Source of the DNA: Carposina sasakii
Lineage: Eukaryota > Arthropoda > Insecta > Lepidoptera > Carposinidae
Direction: 5' to 3'
DNA: 64,000 nucleotides
NCBI GenBank assembly: GCA_014607495.2
Contig: CP053168.1
Location: 1,054,001 to 1,118,000, forward strand
This document shows, in pieces, positions 29,232 through 39,313 of this stretch (position 1 is the stretch's first letter; each line of letters starts with the position of its first letter). The translations under genes and the position numbers were made by a program. The notes under the pieces are model-generated. The model ran no database searches and had not been told where the DNA came from. It was given only the letters and a program-made list of their open reading frames with translations.

Positions 29232-32200
29232 TCACTGACGGGCGGCCAAAGCACCAAGATCTGTGATGCAGCGGTCCAGGGTCGCCTTCTCTTGATCAGG
29301 GGTGATGGAAGCCCGTACGTTACGTACTACCCAGTCAACCATGTTCTGTTGTTCCACTCTACGCTGGAGATTGGCTTTTTGGAGCTGGTAATCTAGACGA
29401 CGTTTTACCTTTAATAAAAGTGGTTTCACATGAGAATAGGGTAAGGTTTTAAAGAGAATCGAAGTTCTAGGTTTCATACAACATTCTGTCACATTTCTGA
29501 TTTACATGTAGCTAGATTGTTTGTGGTTTTAAAGGCTTCTTAATGAGTTTGAGATTTTTATTGTTTAGTGTGATCGATTCTTTATCATATTTAAATATGA
29601 ATTCCTCTACTATAAAGTAAAAAATAATTTACTAGATATATCTTGAATTTCGCACAAAATAAAATTCTGACACAGCCTTTAAGAAAATATAGATTATTCC
29701 ACATAAAAAAAAAACACGTTTTAGTATCTCAAATGTTTTATAAATGAAATTGTATTAGGCGTTACAATTCGGAAGTTCAAACATTCACTGTGGGTGCGCC
29801 CACCATTATTAATCTAGTTTTTGATTTCGGAAATAGTGCAATGTATTGTCTTGCATGCTAGGTGCTTGGGTCTGGTTTCTCGTGGCGATTGTAGGTAGTG
29901 CAAGTGCCTGTTTTCGCAGTTATGAGTTATCAGATCCGAGGGTCAGTGGAGGGTGTAGGGCCCGGTGGTGGGCGCACCCATAGTGAATATCTCAAATGTA
30001 CCAAAACCTACCTCATTAAAAGCGTTCATAGACCGCTCCCTGTAAGCGGCTTCCAGCTGCAGCAGTACATTTTCCTTCTTGGCCTGAATGAGTAGCTCCT
30101 GGCCTTGAGCCCTCCACTGAGAGTCTTTCTCTCCTTCAATGGCACTCTCCAATGCCTTCACCTGGCTGTCACGGCCCGAGTTCCATTCTTGTTCTATGGT
30201 CTGGAAGTGTTTAAAAACTTTTATGATGTTGATGATTTAATTTATTTATCAACCAAGGACTTTACTTATGTTCCTGTGTCCCCTTGCTGGAACAGAGGGC
30301 CTCCACAGATCTCCACCATCCCGTTCAGTTCTACAGATTCGCGTTTTAATTCACTCCAAGTCTTCCCTTAGGGAAGATCAATCAAGGTCGGGTGTAGTTA
30401 ACGCCAATTTCGAAAAAACCAATTTAGAAAGAAACCATATATGCTGTCAATATGCATAATGGGATATGGGCAGGAAGATGATGATTGATATTACCCACAT
30501 AGCAATTACCCACAATATTATATAGTAATATCACCTATAGTAATATAATACCATAGCAGTATAGCATAGAACACTAACACATCTGGTGGAAAGGCAGCCT
30601 AAGGGCCTATTAAAGTAGGTTGCCATCTCAAAACTTTAAAAACAAGGATTTGAGGAAAAAATACCAAGACATTTCGATTAAAAGCCAGGACTATACATGT
30701 GCGAGCCCAGTGACAATACGATTGGAGAGTTAGTGGCGTACGAAGTTCAAAACATAGGTCTTTAACACATTCAGTGCCTGTGACTATGTATTTGCTTCTT
30801 TTAGACTTTCTAGACTAGAGGTGCTGCTGACGCTTAGGTATTTCCCTGATGTCGGCGCCCTTAGAAAATCTGCCGACAGCGAATGTGTCAGGACTTTAAA
30901 AACTATCCAGGACAGCCCAGGACACCCCAAAAAGCAGGACATGGGAAAATAGGACCACTTGACAACCCCACATTAAAGTCTATGTACAAATTTTTTATGT
31001 TTGTTAATAAAGAACATGATACCTTATGGATCTTAAAGTGGGACTTAAGTAATGTATTGTGAAGTGTAAAAAATTAAAAAAATAAAAAATCATCAATGTA
31101 AGTTACTTACATCAACTTCCTTGTCAAGCCATTCAGCTACTTTGGGTCCTAGTTTCTTGGTAGCGTAGACCACCATCACCAGAATTGACAGCCCAGTGTA
31201 GTACTCGTGCTCCATCACGTAGATTTCCTTGCTGAACAGGTATGTGGCCAGACCCACTCCCAATGTGTATGGTCCGGTCACACCCGTCTTTTTGTGGAAC
31301 AGTTGGAACCTGGAAAGGTTTTATTTGAATTTCATTCCCTCTGAGACCAAGTCTTCTTATTTTAGTAGATTCATTAGTACAGTGTAATTTAACAGTTAAG
31401 CCTTGTTTACACATTGAAAAGTGCTGCATTCAACATCTACCTCTAGTAAGATTTTTTAAAAGGTCAAGTAACCTGGTCAAATAATCTGAAGGATAAAGTA
31501 GATTCTGTATAACTCTAGAACTTGATCCAGATAGTAACAGCATCAATTTTTTTTTCATCAGGTAGATTTCTATCTGACTATGGGAAAAATTTCACCTTAT
31601 AGTGTTCATTATACAGGACTATGTATTTACTCTAATTACATTACATACATAGATCATCATCATTACACCCATCATCCCCCAAAGAGGTTAGGCAGAAGTG
31701 TAAAATAATAAATAAAAAAGTGTGCAAATTACACAGCCCCTTTTCACCTCACATCCTAATCCTACATTAAAATCTGCCTATTATGATTGTCCGTACTATT
31801 AAACCAAATCAGCCTATACCATACACGTTACACATTTTACGAGGAGATTGTTCATAGCTATAAAAGTTTTTTCTCACCATTCCTCAGGCAGGAACCCCAG
31901 CCTGACCTTGCCAGGCTCCTGACGCACCGGCCGGGGGAAGTTGACCTCATCGCGAGCGTCGGAGGCGGCGCCGCGGGCCACCAGGGCCGTGGATGGTGAC
32001 TGTCGGGCAACTACTGCAATTTTAAATTGATTTTTTTAAAATAAGTTACACACATTACACAGAGTAGTATATAATAGACGGCCGATTGGTCTAGTAGAAA
32101 GTGACCCTGTCTGCAATGTCATAGGTCTTGGGTTCGAATCCCTGAAGGTGCAAACATTGATATGATGAATATCGATGTTTGTTTCCGAGTCATGGATGTT

Positions 32201-33028
32201 TCTATACTTATCTATGTATTTATATACCTTTGCTTAGTATCCACGACACAAAACCTTAGGGATCTTAATGTGGGACTAGGTTAATGTGTTGTGTATTGTG
32301 TAAATAAAATGTCTGAGAAAATGCCCCAGGTTTCCTTAACTCTTATCTCTCTTCTTACAACAGTAAAGGACTTTTGCAACTTGCAGGGAGGGAAATTCAG
32401 CTGATGTATTCTACTGAAGGAAATGCAGCTAATGTATGCAGGAAGATTACACTGCATCTTCCTGCATACAGTTAGTATTCAAATAAATAATCTGTTAGAT
32501 ATTCTACTGAAATCATTTGTAAAGGTTATTGGCTTTATAATAAATTCTGTAGCCTTCTCTTATCAGTACAATATTTATTGGAAGACTTCATTAATGCTAC
32601 TGTACTGGTGGCTGATAGTGGATAACTATTGAAAAGAATGACATTTAGGTAATTAATAATTGAATGACATTTCATTACCCCTTCATTTGTTATATTTAGG
32701 ATGTTCTAGAGCCAATGACTTCAATGAAAATGATAATTTTCTACAAGGTATTAGAACAATATTTTAGGTAAGCTTGCAGGTGATATCTATTTTAGCTCAA
32801 TCTAAACTCATATGGTACCTATAGCATGTTACCGAAATTAAGAATGAAATTTAATTTAATGCTAGTTTCCTAAAAACAATTTCTCAGGATAGCTGTCAAT
32901 CAGATGATTACATAAACTCCGGACATGAAGGATAAGGTTATATTGCAAATAATATTTAAAACACAATGTGGATGAAAAAGGAGATTCACTGTAAACTTAC
33001 TTGAACGCAAAGCTGCACGGGACAACAT
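29232..33028 (-). CDS. ATPsynB: ATP synthase subunit b, mitochondrial (five exons)
   Basis: Minus-strand exons: 33028-33001, 32013-31878, 31309-31111, 30200-30012 and 29408-29232. All have GT/AG borders and their phases join into 242 residues. The protein is the peripheral-stalk subunit of mitochondrial F1Fo ATP synthase, which holds the catalytic head against rotation. It starts MLSRAALRS (import presequence). It has VTGPYTLGVGLATYLFSKEI and IYVMEHEYYTGLSILVMVVY (inner-membrane hairpin region), then a long helical domain (KEVD/TIEQEW, QLEAAYRERSMNAF, VKRRLDYQ). It ends ASITPDQEKATL...GALAARQ. The length fits the family. Introns hold a SINE (32071) and other repeats. The SVIP gene starts divergently 0.87 kb upstream. 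I recognise it from conserved text such as SKEIYVMEHEYY. Confidence 0.93.
29786..29990. repeat. Inverted-repeat element, 'CCGAGGGTCAG' family, copy 1
   Basis: The left end contains GTGGGTGCGCCCACCATT and the right end GGTGGTGGGCGCACCCA, facing each other. The right half holds TCAGATCCGAGGGTCAGTGG and GGTGTAGGGCCCGGTGGTGG, which recur at 52010-52117 and 62745-62810. It lies in the last intron of ATP synthase b. Confidence 0.65.
30771..30892. repeat. Foldback 'AACACATTC' family, copy 1
   Basis: Starts AACACATTCAGTGCC and ends, inverted, GACACATTCGCTGTCGGCAG. Shares GTGACTATGTATTTGC and TTAGAAAATCTGCCG-like blocks with 53636-53776. Intronic, in ATP synthase b. A short non-autonomous DNA element is likely. 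Confidence 0.55.
31663..31760 (+). repeat. Dispersed repeat 'AAGAGGTTAGGCAGAAGTG'
   Basis: The 'catcccccaaagaggttagg' text and the following 'tgtgcaaattacacagcc' recur near 43983 and 54521. The family is unassigned; perhaps a LINE or SINE tail. Confidence 0.5.
32071..32312 (+). mobile_element. tRNA-headed SINE, family 1, copy 2
   Basis: Head with TTGGTCTAGTAG (A box) and GGTTCGAATCC (B box), then the same body as the copy at 1301. It lies in the first intron of ATP synthase b, on the opposite strand. Confidence 0.85.
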
Positions 33029-33899
33029 TTTTACGGCGTTTTTCTAATAATTTTCTATTTTTTACGACAGTCCACCAAAATCTTACTTTGCGTTAGTGAT
33101 GTGCTGCGGAAGTGCGGAACAAAATATTATCGGTTTTTTTAGTTGAAAAAAAAACCGTAAAATAGTCAGATGTGTAAGCACCTTAAAAAATCAATGGAAT
33201 CGATTAAAAATAATTTATCATTCAACTATTATTATTATTCCACAATGATATTTAATCGGAATGTATGCTTATTTCTTTAAAATGTAGGTACCTAGTTTTA
33301 ATAAGCTACACGTATTTGTTGTAAGCTATTTTCTTGCATTGCAACCCTCCTGAACTTGACCTATTTTTAGAATCCTTGCATCAACTTGTATTGATCTTAA
33401 ATCAACGCAATCGCACAGTAGGTATTTTGCTATACGCTTCAAGTGAAATCAGACAGATAGGATAGAAATCGTGAACATAGATAAAAGTTTACTTCACTTT
33501 CTATTACAATAATTGATCGTTTTAATGATATAAAGTGAGAATGGCAAATATTCAGTCAATGTGGATGAGAATGGTTTGTTGAATATGATTTGAACCTGTT
33601 GATTAAAATGTTACATGTGTTTAACGTTATTAGGTATCTCCAGATTAAAATTAACAATAATAATTAATTTATAACAAATGAACATCTCTGATATCCAAAA
33701 TTATATTAGGTCCGCAATGTTCTTGAACGATATTTGTTACTGTATGTTTTTGAACGAAAAAGCAACTGTCAAGTGTATTTGTTGACGTTTGTATGGTGAT
33801 AAGAATTTCTTTTCTGTAAATACATAATATCATAGCGAAATAATTCCATATTTTGAGCAATTTAAAGGTTGTAGAAATAAGTAAATAACCTCATACAAA
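33029..33899. promoter_or_regulatory. Divergent promoter region between ATP synthase b and SVIP
   Basis: 871 bp separate the two start codons, on opposite strands, so both promoters must lie here or overlap. The sequence is AT-rich. I see no clear TATA box and cannot place transcription starts. Confidence 0.5.
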
Positions 33900-34823
33900 A
33901 TGGGTATGTTGGTATCTTGTTGCAAACCTTCAGCTTCGGATGTAATGACACCGGATGCAGTAAGTTCGTCAACTTGAAACGAATCTGTTAATTGTACACG
34001 AAGTTTTTACGTCGAGGATTAACATTTCCATTATCATTATATTTCGTTATACCCACTAGGAAACGAGACGGCGCCAGCAAATCGATGCCGCTGAGAAACG
34101 CCGGGCGGCAGAGGCAGCGCGAGGTGTGAAGGATCCGCAACATGTAAAAAAGATGCAACAGAGAGCCGAAAGTATTGAAAGGAGAGAGCGGGAGCTCTCA
34201 AAACAGGGAGGAGCCAATCTGAGGGTGAGTAAAAGATCTGTATGGTAAGCAGGAACTTTTTTACATGCCATTGTTAGTAAAAAGCTGTGCTACCGACTTG
34301 CAAGAAAAATCTGTGAATTATGACAGTGTGGCAATAGTGTTACAGACTATCGAGAAATTTCTTCTCATTAATTTAAAAAAGGTGAGGCTCATGCTTGTCC
34401 CGCTAGTAACTGAGTTGGACAAATATTATTTAGGTAGTTGAATTGAATCTAATACTGCATTGGAAACTATGGTGTATCAACTGTTGAATTTAGCTAGGGT
34501 TTCCTTCCAGGGCCATTTTGTGTACTTACTTCGTTATAAGGTTTAATTTCTCATAGTTTAGCTCCAAAGACAAGCCAGATGATTTATCAGTATAATTTAA
34601 CCATTCTACCCTCACCCTAGGGTTTTTCACTACATTAATCTCAACATAGATAATTTTACTATAGTTAACTTTTTATATGGAACCTAACAATTTTTAGCCT
34701 GAGAACTATAAAGTACCTAATCTAAACCCTAAATGTTTTAGTTTAATACCATGTTTGAACTGTTTATTAATCTTGTAGCCTTGGTTTTATGATATAATAT
34801 TTTTTCAGTGGACATCTGAGTGA
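33900..34823 (+). CDS. SVIP: Small VCP/p97-interacting protein homologue (three exons)
   Basis: Exons 33900-33959, 34060-34224 and 34809-34823 join into 79 residues with consensus splice sites. The first exon gives MGMLVSCCKPSASDVMTPDA: Gly2 for N-myristoylation and a CC pair for palmitoylation, the membrane anchor known in SVIP. The second holds the Arg/Ala-rich VCP-interacting motif (RRRQQIDAAEKRRAAEAARG) and a basic helix. The last four residues WTSE follow GGANLR, matching the vertebrate C-terminal GGLRWT motif. Vertebrate SVIP is 77 residues. Known role: binds the AAA-ATPase VCP/p97 and restrains ER-associated degradation; in flies it acts on lysosomes. The role here is by homology. The last coding exon is only 15 nt. 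Confidence 0.88.
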
Positions 34824-35660
34824 GATCAGGAGCAGGGTGGTAGCTTTCCCGTCCCGGTGAAGCCTCCACCGACTAAAGAAGAGACGTATAAATACAAAAA
34901 CTGATGTCTAAACTCATTAACATAAGAGGTACCATGGAAATTATGTTAGTTTCCAACTCTCGATCACTGTTGCATACATTTTCAAGATTAGTAAAGTAAA
35001 TGTGTCTACTGAACTTCTTGTGCTACTTTAGGTGTGCTTCTTTACTAAGAGTGCTGAAAAAACATTATTTTATTATTACAGTATTGTTTAATATTAAACT
35101 CATGTTCATAAATATAGAATATTTTATAACATCTATTGATAAAAATGATTGGAAAACCCTTGTACATAAATTTATAATTTTTCAAATTGATATACATACA
35201 GCTCCGATAAGGATCTATTTGGTAGCTGATACATTAATTCTAAGTATGTAGTATCCATTGGGCTGAATGAGAGAAAAGGTAAACAGATTTTTCCAACCAT
35301 AGTTTGGATCTATTCAAAGCACTATGAACTATTTTAATGATAGAGTACTGTTCTGAACAAACTCTGCTATTAAATGCTGTGTTATTGACATGTTTTAAAA
35401 CAGGGAGAAGGCTTTATTTTTAAAATCCTAATGTAATACATATTAAAGTAAATTAGTATTTAATCATAGTTATGAGTAATTTGTACTGTCTTTTTTAACG
35501 CATTTTTAACTTGTGTAGTCAGTCAGGGTTAGTGGATTCAATTCTACACCATACATCTCACATTTTCACAAGAAAAACGTGACATCTAACAAAGTAAGTA
35601 GTGGTTTATAAAATATTACACTGTTATTGCAAAGAGGCATTTTATATTATCTTCTTCTTC

Positions 35661-35726
35661 TTCAGCCTATTGCAGTCCACTGCTGGACGTAGACCTCCCC
35701 CAGGTCACACCACAAGGCGAAGAATT
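35661..35726 (-). repeat. RTE LINE 3'-end fragment
   Basis: 'cttcagcctattgcagtcca' followed by 'ctgctggacgtagacctccc': the reverse complement of the RTE frame end and its short tail. Confidence 0.7.
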
Positions 35727-36477
35727 ATATCCACTAACAAATGAATAGAGAAAAATATGTATGTATCTCTACTATAAAATATGTGCTTATTTACGCACAT
35801 GTTATGTATTGTAATATATTAAATAAGTGATGTTTCAAAATCTTTTTCAATTGTTGCATATTTTTAATGATGTAACAACATAGTGTATGACTTCTACTTA
35901 TGAACTTAAAATTGTATTTATGGACTACTTATCTTTTTGGACCAATTTTCAAAAAATAAACTTTGAAATTGCTAAATTTTAATACAAGGTTGTCCTGAGA
36001 TTCGTTTTTGGACAATTATTTTGAAAAATAATATGTGTAAATTATGTAGAAATAAACAAAAGTATGAACAAGTTGTCTATATTTGTATCTATCTTATGCT
36101 TGTCTACACTATGCTTTGTACTTTAGATAATTAAGAGATTAAATATATTAAAGTTATTTATGGCCGTTATGTAATAAATGTTGTAAATGTTGTGTTCATA
36201 TTAACATGTTTTACTTTATTTATAAATTACTCCTAGGAGTCCCACCAAGGTATTATAGTTAATTTGTTAATCTTCAAAGGACTATGTTTCAAGAAGCTGC
36301 TATGTTATGCACAATAAACTGATAGCTGGAGAGTTGATCACTGGTGGATGATGTATTTTTGTTACCCCTAACAACAAATACCTAAAACAGAAACATATAT
36401 TATATATTATTATACATATGTATAGGCTCTCGTATAATAAAACGATTTTTTTTATGAGGTTTCTTCATAATTAATTA

Positions 36478-36530
36478 GGTACGGAACTCGTGCACAAGTC
36501 CAACATGCACTTGGACGGTTTTTTTTTGTA
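36478..36530 (+). repeat. Dispersed lepidopteran repeat fragment
   Basis: Text of the form GGTACGGAACTCGTGCACAA...GCACTTGGACGGTTTTTTT resembles a common lepidopteran repeat end known to me from other species. I did not see a second full copy in the window. Confidence 0.4.
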
Positions 36531-36849
36531 CTTCCCTCCCGCAACGTTTTGTTTTATCTCGATCCTTTTTTAAAAATATATAGATACAATATTAAATGTT
36601 GAATATGACTACTGGATGAAAAAGGTAAAATATTTCTTTATATTACAATTTTTAATATTGTCTCATAATTTATATAATTCAATATTATAGTTTATTAAGT
36701 AATGAAATATTTAGAACGTGGAGCACTATGTAACAAAACTTTTTGACAATCATCTGTTCTATGACAGAACGTCAACCAACGTCAAAAATTTACGATACTC
36801 CAATTTACGTTTGTAAAATTCGCGTAATTCGCTGATTATTTCAGTATAC

Positions 36850-39253
36850 ATATGAAGGGGTCAGGGGAAAAACAGCTTTTGTCACATAATGAACAAACTG
36901 AGATATTACTAATTAAAAGATAAGATCGTAATAAAATAGTGTTTTATACCCAAAATAAATAAGAAAAGTTTTTTTTATCGAAAGGATGTTTATTGTTAAT
37001 GTAATTATATATTTTTTTTATTTTGACTTTTATATCAGCCAAGAGTTATAATAAAAAATTGTGACTAAGTCAGAATAATCAGGTGAAAATCATCCTATGT
37101 CCACCAACATCAGAGGAAAAACAATCGATGTCACAACTTCACAAGGCAATCTAATTATTGTATTTAAGGTTGGAAAATAACTTTTTTGCTGTTGGTCCAC
37201 AATATTTTGATAAAGACTGTATATCCAGGAATTTTGCTTTACTGATCGGTAATATGTCCCTGTAAGCTTGGTCAGGGAGAATAAATTCTCCTGAATTAGG
37301 GATGTCTTCACAGGAAGATGAATTTACCCGTCTTCTCTTTGCATCCAGCATAACAGAGGAAGTCCAGTGTCCATTATAGGAATCTCTGTAGAAAATGAGA
37401 CGGGGATGTGTAATCTCAACTCTGATCTCACGGATAGGTCTCGAAAGAAATGGGCATGTCTTTTTGTACTTTGGTGCCAAAAACTTGGTCCAAGATCGGA
37501 CTAAAGGCTGATCAACATCAATAACTCGAAATGGTGTAGGTTTTAGCCTTGACTCGGACACTACTTTTCTCCAATCATCTGGTGTTTCACATGGAGCCTT
37601 CTGATTTATAAGTGCCATGTTTTTGTCACATTCTAGGTACGAATGACCTCGAATCGGGAATACCATTTTTATCACATCTAAACGTTTGGTTGTGTGAACC
37701 ACATAGTGTATAAATCTGAACATGCAATAATTTTTATTTTGCCCACCGCATGAATCACAGAATATTACTAACTCTCTGACATTCGCATTGAGTTTTGTAA
37801 AGATATAATGATGTAGGAAAGAACAAACTTCATCTGCTCCTTTTTTAGCTATGGTCTCATCGTAGCAGTAAAAATAAGAATCTGAAGAAGCCAGGGCGTG
37901 AATGTTAAATGAATCGAAGGTGAGCTGTCTCTTATAGTAGGTCTCGTTACTGGTTATGTTAGGCATGCTTAAATTCTTTTGATAATCCATGGCGATAGCC
38001 TCTCTTTTCAATGAAGATTGACAGTGAATCCTGCTTTCTCTTTTTTTGCGATAAAATGTCTCTGCCTTTATCTTGTGTACTTTATTTTCAGATTCTAAAT
38101 CTTTTATCTTCTTTTCAATAATATACTTTTCTTCACTGTTAGATACACTCTTCAAATCTACTTCTAAGCCCTTCAATTTAGCCTTAAATTCATCACAATT
38201 TCCGCATGTATCTGACCTCGGATATCCAAAACCAATATTGAAATTATTAACAAAATAGATCTGTATGACTCATAGGACAATAAATCTTTGTATTGAAACA
38301 AATTGTACATTTTTTTTACATTTAATTCTTCAGGAAGATATATTTTTGAGGATTCATGTAGGCTGTAATGGCTTTTACGGCCACGAAAGGACCTAATGTG
38401 CTCCATTACTTTATTTTTCACATCTTCTGTGAGCTTCCTTGGCCTGTTGTTGTGCTTGCCTCGCATATCTAATGGCGCGTTTCCAGTCTCTTGCAAAGAC
38501 TTCTTCAGAGTTTTTAACCTTTGTTGAGAAATGCCATGTATAGCCATGAATGCTTTAAAGCAAACTGGAACATCTTTCGTTTGAGTGTTGTCTGTGATTC
38601 TAACCCGGTATACATAGGTTGCTGAATGTAAATTTGCATCGTCTTCGGCTTTTCTTGGACGCCTTCGTTGTACCTCATAAACTGTGATGAGACCACACAA
38701 ATATAAATTTTGGTCATCACGGGTCTGCATGAGATTAAAATCTCTTAGAATTTTGTTTCTTTGATCTAGATTTACCACATCAAAACACTTGTACCGCTTA
38801 CAATAACAATTTTCTCCCATCTCATGACTTTGTACTTTTATCTTCTTGTTAACTTCTGATATTCGACCGAAAGTTTTTCTCTTTTTACTAGACTTTTCAC
38901 ACCTCAAAACATTACACTCTTCGTCAGACATTTTGCGTAAAAAACTCACAATTCCTGTAATTTGGAGCGCTCTTGGAAACGAAAGAAAATATCAAAAATT
39001 ATAACCTTAAAGTCTTATGTCACTGTCATAGTCGACCATGGACAACGGTTGTTTTTTTCCTGAACGGTTCTGACATCGGATGTTTTTTCCCTGTACCGAT
39101 ATTTTAAAAGCTTAAAAGCGCAATGACTATGAATGTTATTGCCCTGTTTGTTTTGACAGAACATAGCGACAGATATAACCATTCAGACTGCATTGCCAGT
39201 TGAAAAAAATTAAAAATGTGACAAAAGTTGTTTTTCCCCTGACCCCTTCATAT
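36850..39253 (-). mobile_element. DNA transposon with DUF7869-like putative transposase (element B)
   Basis: 38-bp inverted repeats (36850-36887, 39216-39253) start ATATGAAGGGGTCAGGGGAA and continue AAACA-R-CTTTTGTCACAT, with one mismatch. The TIR core CAGGGGAAAAACA recurs subterminally, inverted, at 39042-39067 and 39073-39098 (complement of TTGTTTTTTTCCTGAACGG and ATGTTTTTTCCCTGTACCG). Target duplication is ambiguous: palindromic ATAT (if the TIR starts GAAGG) or TA (if TGAAGG). It encodes a relative of the protein at 16311. It ends 30 bp before a candidate first exon of UGP. Confidence 0.75.
37151..38931 (-). pseudogene. DUF7869-like putative transposase with one frameshift
   Basis: Starts at ATG 38931 (MSDEECNVLRCEK). 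Cys cluster CYCKRYKC, then GLITVYEVQRRRPRK, then the helix-turn-helix-like AFMAIHGISQQRLKTLKKSL. The frame changes once near 38251-38262 in a short T run. The new frame continues through GYPRSDTCGNC and a coiled-coil-like Lys/Glu segment to the acidic motifs AMDYQKNLSMPN, IFCDSCGGQNKN and RGHSYLECDKNM. The three Asp match those of the intact relative at 16311-18161. About 600 residues if the frames are counted together, the same length. With a single indel it is a recent pseudogene or a sequence error. Confidence 0.75.
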
Positions 39254-39283
39254 TGAAAACATATTGAAAAGAATTTAATAACA

Positions 39284-39313
39284 ATGGGAGACGGCGCTGA
39301 TTCGGATAAGAAG
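39284..39313 (+). other. UGP: Candidate first coding exon of UGP (isoform 1)
   Basis: ATG followed by ten codons ([10 protein letters not shown]), then a donor AAG|GTACAG. It ends in phase 0, the phase in which exon 2 starts (ATA at 47087). The upstream flank is the end of DUF7869-like element B, 30 bp away. Supported only by frame, donor and position. Confidence 0.45.

Larger units (their letters stand above)
34824..36849. other. SVIP 3' untranslated sequence and intergenic DNA
   Basis: AT-rich. The SVIP transcript probably extends into it, with several AATAAA hexamers (for example near 35955 and 36048), but its end cannot be fixed. Inside are an RTE tail at 35661-35726 and a 'TACGGAACTCGTGCACAAGT' repeat at 36478-36530. 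No other gene seen. Confidence 0.45.

Noticed and set aside
31133..31429. Second minus-strand frame over ATP synthase b exon 3
   Set aside because: Wrong frame. The frame giving KEIYVMEHEYY and joining neighbouring exons is the real one.
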